Assembly (NCBI GenBank): GCA_965261105.1
Contig: CBDHCM010000006.1
Location: 868,001-932,000 of the forward strand
Source: Aldehydirespirator sp965261105
Lineage (GTDB): Bacteria > Actinomycetota > Acidimicrobiia > Acidimicrobiales > Aldehydirespiratoraceae
Reading direction: 5' to 3'
DNA: 64,000 bases
Part shown: positions 35,644-44,627 of the stretch, piece after piece
Numbering within the stretch: the first letter of the stretch is position 1
Layout: every line of letters starts with the position of its first letter
The notes under the pieces: model-generated
Seen by the model: only the letters and a program-made list of their open reading frames with translations
What the model was told of the DNA's origin: nothing
Databases searched by the model: none
Program-made: the position numbers and the translations under genes

Positions 35644-36503
35644 TGACCGACGCAACGATCACCGAGACGGCCGTCACCCTCACTATCGACGGCGAGCCGG
35701 TGGAGGTGGCCGAGGGCTCCACCATCCACGCCGCCTGCGTGCAGGCCGGCATCGACACCCCCACGCTGTGCTGGGCCGAGAACCTGACCCCGGTCAACGT
35801 GTGCCGGGTCTGCGTAGTGGAGCTGGAGGGGTCCCGGGCCCTGGTGCCGTCGTGCTCCCGCCCCGCGGAGGATCAAATGGTGGTCCGGACCGACTCCCCC
35901 CGGGTGCGCCACAGCCGCCGCATGGTGCTCGAGTTCTTGGGCTCGGGCGTGGACTTGAGCCAGGCCGACGACCTGCACCAGTGGATCCAGGCCTACGGCG
36001 CCGACCCCGAGCGCTACAGCGATGAGAACCACCCCGTCGAGCGGGTCGACGAGCCGGTCAAGATCCAGGACGAGCTCTACATCCGGGACTACTCCAAGTG
36101 CGTGCTGTGCTACAAGTGCGTGGAGGCCTGCGGCGACGACGCCCAGCACACGTTCGCCATCGCAGTGGCCGGCCGGGGCTTCGACGCCCGCATCTCCACC
36201 GAGTTCGACGTGACGCTGCCCGACTCGGCCTGTGTGTACTGCGGCAACTGCGTTGCGGTGTGCCCCACCGGCGCGCTGCAGTTCAAGACCGAGTACGACC
36301 TGCGGCAGGTGGAGGAGTGGCGCCCCGAGGACCAGACCGTCACCCGCACCGTGTGCTCCTACTGCGGCGTGGGCTGCAACCTCGAACTCCACGTACAGGA
36401 CGAGCGGATCGTGAAGGTCACCTCGCCCGCCGACCATTCCGTGACCAGCGGCCACCTGTGCATCAAGGGCCGCTTCGGCTGGCAGTACGTCCACGGCGAG
36501 TGA
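35640..36503 (+). CDS. Separate N-terminal Fe-S portion of formate dehydrogenase alpha subunit
   Basis: The 287-residue protein has a ferredoxin-type [2Fe-2S] domain with Cys44, Cys55, Cys58 and Cys72, then two [4Fe-4S] clusters (CVLCYKCVEAC and CVYCGNCVAVC). It ends with the molybdopterin-enzyme Fe4S4 motif CSYCGVGC and HLCIKGRFGWQYVHGE. That last motif normally continues in one chain into the catalytic domain, which here is the separate product of 31948-33876. Together they make one normal FdsA-like chain, so the subunit is split and its parts occur in reversed order. It overlaps the preceding gene by four bases (GTGA). The two chains presumably assemble to give an unbroken electron path. 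Confidence 0.88.
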   Translation: MMTDATITETAVTLTIDGEPVEVAEGSTIHAACVQAGIDTPTLCWAENLTPVNVCRVCVVELEGSRALVPSCSRPAEDQMVVRTDSPRVRHSRRMVLEFLGSGVDLSQADDLHQWIQAYGADPERYSDENHPVERVDEPVKIQDELYIRDYSKCVLCYKCVEACGDDAQHTFAIAVAGRGFDARISTEFDVTLPDSACVYCGNCVAVCPTGALQFKTEYDLRQVEEWRPEDQTVTRTVCSYCGVGCNLELHVQDERIVKVTSPADHSVTSGHLCIKGRFGWQYVHGE

Positions 36504-36534
36504 GACCGATGCCGGCGAGGACGGGCGACGGCGA

Positions 36535-37335
36535 GTGACTGGGTCTGGTGAGCCCGCCGCGCTCGAAGCCGCGGCCGAGCGGCTGCGGGCCGCGATGGCT
36601 GCCGGTGTGCCCTGCGAACCGGTACGCGGCCTGCTGGGCGAGTCGGCCGGCCCCGCGGCCGGATACGCGGTGCAGCAGCTCAACACCGAGCACTGGGTCA
36701 GGGCCGGCAGGCGGGTGAGCGGGCACAAGGTGGGCCTCACCAACAAGGCCGTCCAGGAGCAACTCGCCATGGACGAGCCCATCTGGGGCGTCCTGTACTC
36801 AGACAAGTGCCGCACCGACGGTGATGACATCGGCGGTACCGGACTGATCGAGCCGCGGGTCGAGGTCGAGGTGGCGGTGGTGCTCGGCGCCGACCTGGAC
36901 AAGGGCAGGCACACCGTGGTGGACGTGATCAGCGCCACGGCCTACGTGCTGCCCGCTCTGGAGATAGTCGACAGCCGCACAGCCTGGGACATCACCAGCG
37001 CCGACATGATCGCCGACAACGCGGGCAGCGGCCTCTACGTGCTCGGAACCCGCCCGGTGCCGTTGGCCGCGGTCGATCTGCGTCGCGTCGAGATGGAGTT
37101 GACGATCAGCGGGAAGGCGGCTGCGACCGGCACCGGTGCCGCCTGTCTGGGCAACCCCTTGAACTCTGTGCTGTGGCTGGCCGACGCCATGTGCGAGCGG
37201 GGCACCCCGCTGCGGGCCGGCGAGTGCATCATGACCGGCTCGCTCTGCCCCATGCAGCCGATCGCCCCGGGCGACGAGCTGCTGGCCGAGATCGCAGGCC
37301 TCGGCACCGTGTCAGCGCTGCTGTCCGCCGCCTGA
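36535..37335 (+). CDS. 2-keto-4-pentenoate hydratase/fumarylacetoacetate hydrolase-type protein (MhpD family)
   Basis: The 266-residue protein has the hydratase pattern: GYAVQQLNTEHWVRAGRRVSG, HKVGLTNKAVQEQL, PRVEVEVAVVLG with metal-binding Glu residues, ALEIVDSR and a C-terminal GSLCPMQPIAPGDE. Relatives add water to 2-hydroxypentadienoate in aromatic meta-cleavage pathways, or decarboxylate 4-oxalocrotonate. No other meta-cleavage gene is nearby, so the substrate is open. It starts at GTG 36535, 31 bases after the formate dehydrogenase genes. Confidence 0.85.
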   Translation: MTGSGEPAALEAAAERLRAAMAAGVPCEPVRGLLGESAGPAAGYAVQQLNTEHWVRAGRRVSGHKVGLTNKAVQEQLAMDEPIWGVLYSDKCRTDGDDIGGTGLIEPRVEVEVAVVLGADLDKGRHTVVDVISATAYVLPALEIVDSRTAWDITSADMIADNAGSGLYVLGTRPVPLAAVDLRRVEMELTISGKAAATGTGAACLGNPLNSVLWLADAMCERGTPLRAGECIMTGSLCPMQPIAPGDELLAEIAGLGTVSALLSAA

Positions 37336-37396
37336 GCCTCAAGGACCGGCTCGGCGGGCGTTTGCCGGCGCTTCGATTCGCCTGGCCGCGACGTCC

Positions 37397-38560
37397 TCAG
37401 GCTGGCTCGAAGCGGGGGTCGCGGTCGCGCAGCTCGTCCAGGCGCTCGCAGCCGAGCTGGTGCATCACGCTGATCAGCTGCTGCTCGAACATCGAGGCCA
37501 CGAACTCGGCGCCCCGGACTCCGAGGGCGCACAGTCCGTACATGAACGACCGGCCCGAGAACGCGAAGTCCGCCCCGAGGGCCAGCGCCCTGGCGATGTC
37601 GAGGCCGCTGCGCACGCCCCCGTCGAACAGCACCGGCGCCCGTCCGCCGATGCGGTCGACGATGGGGCCCAAGGCTTCGATGGCGGCGGGCGCAGCATCG
37701 AGCTGGCGGCCGCCGTGGTTTGACACCGCTACCGCGTCGGCGCCGGTGTCCAGGCAGCGCTCGGCGTCATCGGGGTGCAGGATGCCCTTGACGACAACTG
37801 GCCCTGGCCAAAGCTTGCAGGTCTCGGCCAGGTAGTCCCACGACAGGGTGCCGCCCAGGCTGGCCCCCACGAAGCCGGCCAGCTGCCGCAGCGTCGCCCG
37901 GTCCACGTAGGGCTCCAGCGTGTGGAACCGGGGCAGACCGTTACGCAGCAGCCCCAGGGTCCATGCCGGCCGCAGCGCAGCCTGGCTCACATGGCGGGGC
38001 GTGATCCGGGGCGGCATAGAGACGCGCTCACGGGTCTGCCGCTCCCGGCGGGCCCGGGCCGGAACGTCGGCAGTCACCACCAGGACCGTGAACCCTGCCT
38101 CCTGAGCTCGGTGCAGCAGGTTTTCCCGGACGCCGGTGTCTCTCGGCGGGTAGAGCTGGAACCAGCCCATGCCCGCGGCACGAGGTCCCACTACGGAAAC
38201 GTCGGCGGTATTCACCGTGCTGGCCACATAGGGGATGCTGCAACGGGCGGCCGTCTCGGCCAGCGCGACATCCGCGCCGGGCCATACCAGCCCCGTCAGC
38301 CCCACCGGCGCGATCCCCACCGGCAGCGAATAGCGGACCCCGAACAGCTCGGTGCCGATGTCGGGCTCCAGCCGGCCCTTGAGGAACCGCGGCGTGAGCA
38401 GCACCCGCCGGATCGATTCGGTGTTACGGGCGCTGGCCCGCTCGTCGCCCTCTCCGCTGTCGAGGTACTCCCAGGCGAAGCGAGGGGTCCGGCGCCGGGC
38501 CCGCCGACGCAGGTCGTCGACAGTCTGGTACTTGACGGAAGGGTCAGCCACGGGCGACAA
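37397..38560 (-). CDS. FMN-dependent alpha-hydroxy acid oxidase/dehydrogenase
   Basis: The 387-residue protein belongs to the glycolate/lactate oxidase family. It shows FAWEYLDSGEGDE, PVGIAPVGLTGLVWPGADVA, GWFQLYPPRD, VVKGILHPDDA with the active-site Lys, and the strongly conserved SNHGGRQLDAAPA holding the catalytic His and Arg. The phosphate-binding FDGGVRSGLDIARALALGA follows. It would oxidise an L-2-hydroxy acid such as lactate, glycolate or mandelate; the exact substrate is unclear. A pair of structured repeats lies just upstream of its start. Confidence 0.9.
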   Translation of the reverse strand: MSPVADPSVKYQTVDDLRRRARRRTPRFAWEYLDSGEGDERASARNTESIRRVLLTPRFLKGRLEPDIGTELFGVRYSLPVGIAPVGLTGLVWPGADVALAETAARCSIPYVASTVNTADVSVVGPRAAGMGWFQLYPPRDTGVRENLLHRAQEAGFTVLVVTADVPARARRERQTRERVSMPPRITPRHVSQAALRPAWTLGLLRNGLPRFHTLEPYVDRATLRQLAGFVGASLGGTLSWDYLAETCKLWPGPVVVKGILHPDDAERCLDTGADAVAVSNHGGRQLDAAPAAIEALGPIVDRIGGRAPVLFDGGVRSGLDIARALALGADFAFSGRSFMYGLCALGVRGAEFVASMFEQQLISVMHQLGCERLDELRDRDPRFEPA

Positions 38561-38605
38561 CCCTACGGCACTGCTGCGGCTCAGATCGCGTCCGTGCCCG
38601 ACCCG

Positions 38606-38720
38606 GAACTGGCAGCGAAATGCTCGCTATGCGTGCAAGATGCTGCCAGTTCGAGAGGGTGGCCAGGCCGTGTCGGGAATTGGCAGCGCAATGCTCGCTA
38701 TGCGTGCATGATGCTGCCAG
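38606..38720. repeat. Two tandem structured hairpin repeats upstream of the FMN oxidase gene
   Basis: Unit A (38606-38652) has perfect 11-base arms GAACTGGCAGC and GCTGCCAGTTC. Unit B (38681-38719) has shortened arms TGGCAGC and GCTGCCA. The loops share AATGCTCGCTATGCGTGCA, which contains a second small stem (AGCGA with TCGCT in unit A). The period is 71 bases. The block lies between the dienelactone hydrolase stop and the FMN oxidase start on the same strand, so it may be a terminator, a leader RNA or a dispersed element. Confidence 0.8.
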
Positions 38721-38734
38721 TACTACAGGGCGGC

Positions 38735-39502
38735 TCAGTCCCCGGAGTTGAGCCCGGCGCCAAAAAGGGCCAGCGTCTGGGACCAGGCCCGCTCTGCGCC
38801 GGCCTCGTTGTAGCTCGGCGCGTCGGGCCAGGTGTAGCCGTGGTTGGCGCCGGGCAGGATGTCGATGACGGCCCGGTCGCCCAGAGCTGACACGGCGTCG
38901 ATGAAGGGCCTCATGCTGGCCACGCTCATCATCTGGTCGGCCTCTCCGAAGCCGATATACAGAGAGCCAGCAAGCTCGCCAGCGGTTAGGTGAGGGGAGT
39001 CGGCTCCGTTGTCGACCAGGAACGACGGATGCCACATCGCTCCCGCCGTGAACTGGCCGGGAAGGCGCATCATGGTGCGGAACACGGCCCGGGCGCCGAG
39101 GCAGAAGCCGACGCAGCCGACCGACCCCAGCGACCCCGCCGGGCGATCGGCGGCAACCGCGTCGAGGGCCGCGTCGAGGTCGTGCTGGATGCCCTCGTCG
39201 CTGAGGGAGGCCATCAGCGCGGACAGCCGCTCGGCGGCGGAGGGGTCGGCGGCCATCTCCGCCGGTCCGTAGCCGATCATGCGACCGTGGCGGTGATAGA
39301 GGTCCGGGAGGATCACGTCGTAGCCGTTGCCCGCCAGGCGCCGCCCGAAGGCGTGTAGGGCCTCCCGGATACCGGGCCGGTCCATGAACATGACCACCAG
39401 CGGGTGCGGCCCGCCGGCCGCGGGCTGCATTCGGGGCACGGCCAGCGGCTCGCCGTCGCTGACGGCCTCGAGGATCGATTCCTGGACTCTGAGGTTGCTC
39501 AT
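38735..39502 (-). CDS. Dienelactone hydrolase family protein
   Basis: The 255-residue alpha/beta hydrolase has the dienelactone hydrolase layout: LVVMFMDRPGIREALHAFGRRLA, DVILPDLYHR, the nucleophile elbow GFCLGARA with Cys in place of Ser, IGFGEADQMMS with the catalytic Asp, and GANHGYTWPD with the His. The family hydrolyses cyclic lactones or related esters. The ATG at 39500-39502 fits the family N-terminus. It is upstream of the FMN oxidase gene on the same strand, separated by the hairpin repeats. Confidence 0.85.
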   Translation of the reverse strand: MSNLRVQESILEAVSDGEPLAVPRMQPAAGGPHPLVVMFMDRPGIREALHAFGRRLAGNGYDVILPDLYHRHGRMIGYGPAEMAADPSAAERLSALMASLSDEGIQHDLDAALDAVAADRPAGSLGSVGCVGFCLGARAVFRTMMRLPGQFTAGAMWHPSFLVDNGADSPHLTAGELAGSLYIGFGEADQMMSVASMRPFIDAVSALGDRAVIDILPGANHGYTWPDAPSYNEAGAERAWSQTLALFGAGLNSGD

Positions 39503-39619
39503 GGTCGGCCAAGCTACCGGCACGTGAGGCGTGCGGGTTGGGCCGGAACGACGGCCCAGCGGTTCCCTGGCGACCGTCGATACCGGGCGGCACCGGGCCG
39601 CGATCTACCATGGGCGGCC

Positions 39620-40462
39620 GTGGGGGAGCCGTCGCGTGAGCTGGAGGGAGGGCTGCTCGACCGGTACGACGCCGGCCAGGCGTACGACGAGGCGTTCGAA
39701 CCCGGCGGAGCTGCCCGCGACGTCTACAGCCGGATCGTCGAGCGGTTTCGCGAGCTCGACGTCGGCGAAGTCAAGCGCCTCGAGAAGCTCGTGGCCGACG
39801 AGTTCCGCCGCCAGGGGATCACCTTCACCGTCTACAGCGAGGAGGAGGGAACCGAGCGCATCTGGCCCATGGACCTATTCCCCCGCATCATCGCAGCGGC
39901 CGAGTGGGCCGATCTGGCCCGGGGTCTCAGCCAGAGGGTGGCGGCGCTCAACTGTTTCTTGGCCGATCTGTACTGTGGTGAGGGCGCGGTCATCGTCGAT
40001 GGGGTGGTGCCCCGATGGCTGGTGGTGTCATCGCAGGGTTTCGAGCGCAACGCCATGGGGATCAGCGTCCCCCACTCCGCGCACTGCAACATCGCCGGGA
40101 TCGACGTGGTGCGTGGCGCCGACGGCCGCTACCGGGTGCTGGAGGACAACCTGCGCAGCCCCAGCGGCATCTCCTACGTGGCCGAGAACCGGGCGGCCAT
40201 GGACAAGGCCTGCAGCTGGCTGTTCTACGACCACGCAGTGCAGCCCACCGAGCAGTACGGGCAGATGCTGCGCTCCACGCTGGAGTCGATGGCCCCCGGG
40301 GAGGACTCCCCGCACATCGTCGTGCGGACCCAGGTGTTCCCCGGCGGGCTGACCCGGGTGGCGATGCGGCGCGGGTCGCTCATCGTGAACTCCTCCCAGG
40401 GCGGGGGCTCCAAAGACACCTGGGTGCTGGCACCCGAAACGCCTGAATCCGAGGCGCCATGA
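39620..40462 (+). pseudogene. Circularly permuted ATP-grasp protein (COG2308) with a large internal in-frame deletion
   Basis: The N-terminal part is a standard COG2308 protein: YDEAFEPGGAARDVY, LDLFPRII-like PMDLFPRIIAAAEW, RVAALNCFLADLY, AHCNIAGIDVV and LEDNLRSPSGISYV. After RSTLESMAPGE the sequence jumps directly to QVFPGGLTRVAMRRGSLIVNSSQGGGSKDTWVL, the extreme C-terminus of the family. About 200 residues that normally lie between, including the main ATP-binding region, are absent. The 280-codon frame is open, so a short product is possible, but it is unlikely to be catalytic. GTG 39620 is the probable start. It overlaps the alpha-E gene by four bases, the normal arrangement of this cluster. 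Confidence 0.78.
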
Positions 40463-41285
40463 TCCTGGCCCGTCACGCCGAGGCGCTGCTGTGGGCGGGC
40501 CGCTGCCTGGAGCGGGCCGAGCACACGTCGAGATGCCTCAACTACGCGGCCAACTCGATCACGCACCTGCGCTCCGACGAGGCCCGGGCCGAGGGCGAGC
40601 TGCTCGTCAGGACCCTCGGCCTCCAACAGGAGCTGGAAGCGGTCGGGCCGCTGGAGAGCCGCCCGCAACTGGTCGCCTTCCTGATGTCGGACGCCGACAA
40701 CCCCGGTTCGGTCGTGTCGTCGGTCACCGCGGTCCGCGAGAACCTGCGCTCGGTCCGGGACCGGATACCCACAGAGCTGTGGGAGGAAGCCAATGGCCTG
40801 TACCTCAGGTTCCCCTTCCTCGGTCACGCCGACGGTGCGCCGAGCGGGCTCCATGAGGTGCTGCTGATGGTCCGGCGGGCCTGCCTGGCCATCTCCGGGA
40901 TCCTGAACGAGGGCATGAGGCGCGACGACGGGCACGCGTTCGTAGTCGTGGGGCAGATGCTGGAACGGTCGATCTTCACGGTGAACTTGCTCGAGGCGAG
41001 CCACACCGATTCCAGGGGGGTGAGGGACGCCACCAGGATGCTGCGCCTCACCAGTTCACTGCAGGCCTACCACCGCCAGCACGGCAACGCCCCCGACTTC
41101 GACGGCGTCGTGCGCTACCTGCTGCACGCTGCCGACCTGCCCCGCTCGGTGCTGTCGTGTCTCGACCGGTCCGAGGGGTGCCTGGCCGGCCTCGGATCTA
41201 CCGCCGCGGCCCTGGATCGGCCGCGCCGCAAGGCTGGGCTGCTGCGCGCCCGCCTGGAACTGGGCGAGGTCGAGGAGGCAATGGC
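40459..41285 (+). pseudogene. Alpha-E domain protein (COG2307), C-terminally truncated
   Basis: The sequence MILARHAEALLWAGRCLERAEHTSRCL and the following helices (to about LRARLELGEVEEAMA) match the alpha-E family, which normally accompanies COG2308 ATP-grasp and transglutaminase-like genes. Near 41285 the frame runs into arginine- and proline-rich nonsense until 41667, because it has been joined out of frame to the transglutaminase gene. The last 30-40 residues of the normal protein and the start of the next gene appear deleted. Confidence 0.7.
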
Positions 41286-41984
41286 CTCTGCGCCGGCGCC
41301 GACTTCCGGCTCGCGCACCTTGAGTTCCTGGCCCAGTCTCAGCATGTGCACTGGGATAGCGGCGACGCCGTCGAGCGGCGGGCCGCGTCCGCGGTTGCCG
41401 GGTCCTCGTCGGTGCAGGAGATGGTCACCGCGGTGGTTGCTGAGGTGCGGGAGACGCTGGTCTACGAGCAGGGCGCGACCGACATCGGCATCTCGCTGGC
41501 GGAGTTGCTCGCGGGCGGGGCGGGCGTCTGCCAGGACTTCGCCCATCTGGCGGCCGGAATGCTGCGCAGCGTGGGCGTGCCGACTCGCTACGTATCGGGT
41601 TACCTGTTCGCAGCCGACGAGACCTCGCCCGGCGAGACCTCGCCCGACGACGGCACAGCCGACGTAGTGAGCGTGCAGACCCACGCCTGGATCGAGGCAG
41701 CCGTGCCCGGATGGGGCTGGTGGGCGCTCGACCCGACCAACGGAGGCGAGGTCGGCGAGCGCCATGTGGTGATCGGCTGCGGTCGCGACTACGGCGATGT
41801 GCCGCCTGTGCGGGGCGCCTTCATCGGCTCAGGAACCGCAGAGGTGGACGCCGAGGTGGTGATCGGAAGGCACGTCGATGGACCGCCCCCCGTTCCGCCC
41901 GGCGCCCCGGGCCGGCCGGGCGCCGCGGTCGCAGCGCCACCGGCCCCGGACTGGCGCTGCCGGCAGGCCCAGCAGCAGCAGTGA
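41286..41984 (+). pseudogene. Transglutaminase-like protein, N-terminally truncated
   Basis: The frame encodes the core and C-terminus of a bacterial transglutaminase-like peptidase: FRLAHLEFLAQSQHV, GAGVCQDFAHLAAGMLRSVGVPTRYVSGYL with the catalytic Cys, VQTHAWIEAAVPGWGWWALDPTN with His and Asp, and GRDYGDVPPVRG. The N-terminal beta domain of some 150 residues is missing. The open frame extends upstream to 41157 only as shadow sequence. The product would need a start inside the deleted region, so it is probably not made. It normally acts with the two preceding genes in an undefined amide-forming system. Confidence 0.72.
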
Positions 41985-42015
41985 GGCCGCGCGCCGGACA
42001 ATCATCATCGCCGAC

Positions 42016-43224
42016 CTACGGGCTTGTTGAGCCGCCGCGGGCCCACAGCTGGCACGCCAGCGCGATTGCGCTGAAGGTGAAGTAGGCGACGCCGATCGGC
42101 ATCACCGAGCCGTCGATGGCCCGGTCGGTGAACGAGGCCAGCAGCGACCCCAGCATCCAGGCGCTGAACCCCAGCACGGATGCGGCCGTGCCGGCCATCG
42201 CCCCCATCGGTTCGAGAGCCAGGCTCAATCCCGACGGGAACACCGCCACGTGAATGGCGTTGCACAGGCTGAACAGCACCAGCCACACTCCGAAGGGCGG
42301 CAGGCCGTCGCTTGCGACTGTGACTGCAAAAAGCGCGGCTGAAGCAGTGGCGAACGCGCTGCCGGCGCCGAGCGCCAGCTGGCGAACGCGCAGCCGATGC
42401 AGCAGGCGGTTGCTGCTCAAGGCCACGGCCGCCGCCACCACCCCGGCGACGGTGAAGTACGGAACGAACCAGCCCGGACGGTCGTACACGTCGCTGAGGA
42501 TCAGCTCGGTGCTGCCCAAGTAGGCCAGGAAGGCCCCGAAGCTCAGGGTGACCATCAGCGTGTAACCGAGAGCGGTGCGGTTGGAGACCACGGAGCGGAA
42601 GGCGGCGAGCACCGGCCCCAGCCGCAGCGGCCGGCGGTTTGACGGGTCGAGCGTCTCCTCGAGGCGCACCGTCCATGCCGCCGCCGCCAGTCCGGCCACC
42701 ACGCCGAAAGCCATCACCCAGCGCCATGAGCTGATCACCACCAAGGCCTTGCCAAGACCTGGTGCCGTGATCGGCGCGATGAAGAAGACCGTCTGGATGA
42801 GCGTCATCACTCGAGCCATGGTCGTTCCCGCAAAGCGGTCGCGCACGATGGCCTGCACCAGGACCCGAGGTCCGGCCGCGGCAAACCCCCACACGAACCG
42901 GCTGCCGTAGAGCACGCCGAGAGACGGGGCCAGCGCGGCGGTCAGGGCGGCCGCGGCGTACAGCATCAAGCTTCCCGCCAGTGCCGGCTTGCGCCCCACC
43001 GCGTCGGCGATGGGGCCGTAGAACAAGTGCCCGACCCCCGCTCCCATCAGGAAGAGGGTCACGGTGAGCGACAGCCGGGTGGAGTCGTCGTCGAGGCCGA
43101 ACGCGGCACGCATCTGCGAGAAGGCGGGCAGCATGATGTCGATGGCCAGGGCTGACAGGGCGGTCAATAGCCCCATGAGCAGCACGAACTCTCTCTCGCC
43201 CATGCGGCGCAACGGACTGCTCAC
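42016..43224 (-). CDS. MFS drug transporter, Bcr/CflA type (copy 1)
   Basis: The 402-residue protein has 12 likely membrane helices and MFS signatures: AIDIMLPAFSQMRAAFGL in helix 1 and LFYGPIADAVGRKPAL, the loop 2-3 motif. It resembles Bcr/CflA multidrug exporters (proton antiport). It is about two thirds identical by eye to the product of the adjacent gene at 43273-44460, so the two arose by tandem duplication. GTG 43224 is a likely start; MGEREF a few codons inside is also possible. Confidence 0.87.
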   Translation of the reverse strand: MSSPLRRMGEREFVLLMGLLTALSALAIDIMLPAFSQMRAAFGLDDDSTRLSLTVTLFLMGAGVGHLFYGPIADAVGRKPALAGSLMLYAAAALTAALAPSLGVLYGSRFVWGFAAAGPRVLVQAIVRDRFAGTTMARVMTLIQTVFFIAPITAPGLGKALVVISSWRWVMAFGVVAGLAAAAWTVRLEETLDPSNRRPLRLGPVLAAFRSVVSNRTALGYTLMVTLSFGAFLAYLGSTELILSDVYDRPGWFVPYFTVAGVVAAAVALSSNRLLHRLRVRQLALGAGSAFATASAALFAVTVASDGLPPFGVWLVLFSLCNAIHVAVFPSGLSLALEPMGAMAGTAASVLGFSAWMLGSLLASFTDRAIDGSVMPIGVAYFTFSAIALACQLWARGGSTSP

Positions 43225-43272
43225 GGTGTCGAGTCTGCCCCAGCCGCCGATCGTCGCTGCCGACGGGTCCAG

Positions 43273-44460
43273 TTATCGGCTCGAGGTGCCGCCACGGGCC
43301 CACAGCTGGCAAACCAGCGCGATCGAGCTGTAGGCGATGTAGGCGACGCCGATCGGCATCACGGAGCCGTCGATGGCCCGGTCGGTGAACGAGGCCAGCA
43401 GCGAGCCGAGCAGCGAGGTGCTGAACCCGAGCACCGCCGCAGCCGTGCCTGCCATCCTTCCCATCGGCTCCAGGGCCAGGCTCATGCCGGTCGGGAACAC
43501 CCCGACGTGGCATGCGTTGGCCAGGCTGAACAGCACCAGCCAGGCTCCGAACGGCGGCAGGCCGTCGCTCGCGGCGGTCACGGCGAACAGAGCCACCGAA
43601 GCGGCCGCGAACGCGAGGCCTGCTCCCATTGCCAACTGGCGGGCATCCACCTTGTACAGCACGCGGTTGCTGACCAGCGCCACGGTCGCCGCCACCATGC
43701 CGAAGCCAGAGAAGTACGGAACGAACCAGCCCGGGCGGTTGTACACATCGCTGAAGACCAGCTCGGTGCTGCCCAGGAAGGACAGGAAGGCTGCGAAGCC
43801 GAACGTGACCATGAGCGTGTAACCCAGCGAGGTGCGGTTGCGGATCACGACTCGGAATCCCGCCAGCACCGGTCCGAGCCTCAGCGGGCGACGATTGGCG
43901 GGGTCGAGGGTCTCGCCTATGCGCAGCGACCATCCGAGCACGATGAGCGCGGTGACCACCCCGGATGCCAGGACCCAGCGCCACGATCCGACCTCCACCA
44001 GGACCTTGCCCATTACCGGGGCGAGGATCGGCGCGAGGAAGAAGGCGGTCTGGACGAGTGTCATCACGCGGGCCATGGCGGTGCCCGCGAAGCGGTCGCG
44101 CACGATGGCCTGCGTCATGGTCCGGGAACCCGCCGATGCGAATCCCCACACGAAGCGGCTGGCGTAGAGCACGCCCAGCGACGGTGCGAGCGCCGCGGCG
44201 AGCGCTGCGACGCCATACAGCGTCATGCTCCCGGCGAGTGTCGGCTTGCGCCCAACCGCGTCGGCGATCGGGCCGTAGAACAGGTTCCCCACTCCCGCGC
44301 CCATCAGGAACAGGGTGACAGTGAGCGACAGCCGGGTGGAGTCGTCGTCGAGGCCGAAGGCGGGCCGCATGTCCTCGAAGGCGGGCAGGAGTATGTCGAT
44401 GGCCAGGGCCGACATGGCGCTCACCAGGGCAATGAACAGCACGAACTCCCGCTCGCCCAT
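43273..44460 (-). CDS. MFS drug transporter, Bcr/CflA type (copy 2)
   Basis: This second copy starts MGEREFVLFIALVSAMSALAID (ATG 44458-44460; a GTG at 44481 would add seven residues like copy 1). It shares the loop motif LFYGPIADAVGRKPTL and the C-terminal SFTDRAIDGSVMPIGVAY with copy 1. It has 12 predicted membrane helices and exports an unknown compound. The 49-base gap between the copies and their common direction suggest one transcript. Differences are spread along the length, so the duplication is not recent. Confidence 0.87.
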   Translation of the reverse strand: MGEREFVLFIALVSAMSALAIDILLPAFEDMRPAFGLDDDSTRLSLTVTLFLMGAGVGNLFYGPIADAVGRKPTLAGSMTLYGVAALAAALAPSLGVLYASRFVWGFASAGSRTMTQAIVRDRFAGTAMARVMTLVQTAFFLAPILAPVMGKVLVEVGSWRWVLASGVVTALIVLGWSLRIGETLDPANRRPLRLGPVLAGFRVVIRNRTSLGYTLMVTFGFAAFLSFLGSTELVFSDVYNRPGWFVPYFSGFGMVAATVALVSNRVLYKVDARQLAMGAGLAFAAASVALFAVTAASDGLPPFGAWLVLFSLANACHVGVFPTGMSLALEPMGRMAGTAAAVLGFSTSLLGSLLASFTDRAIDGSVMPIGVAYIAYSSIALVCQLWARGGTSSR

Positions 44461-44627
44461 GCGATGCCCAGTTCCGCGCACGGCGGCGAGTCTGTCCCGA
44501 GCGCGGTCTGCACCCGGCACCGGCTGTGCTGGGTCCTCGGCTTCGGTTCCGGCGCCTTCGCGAGCCCATCGGCAAGTTAGGGTGCGGCGCACGCACGGAC
44601 CTGCCGAGCCATGGAAGGAGCCCTCCG

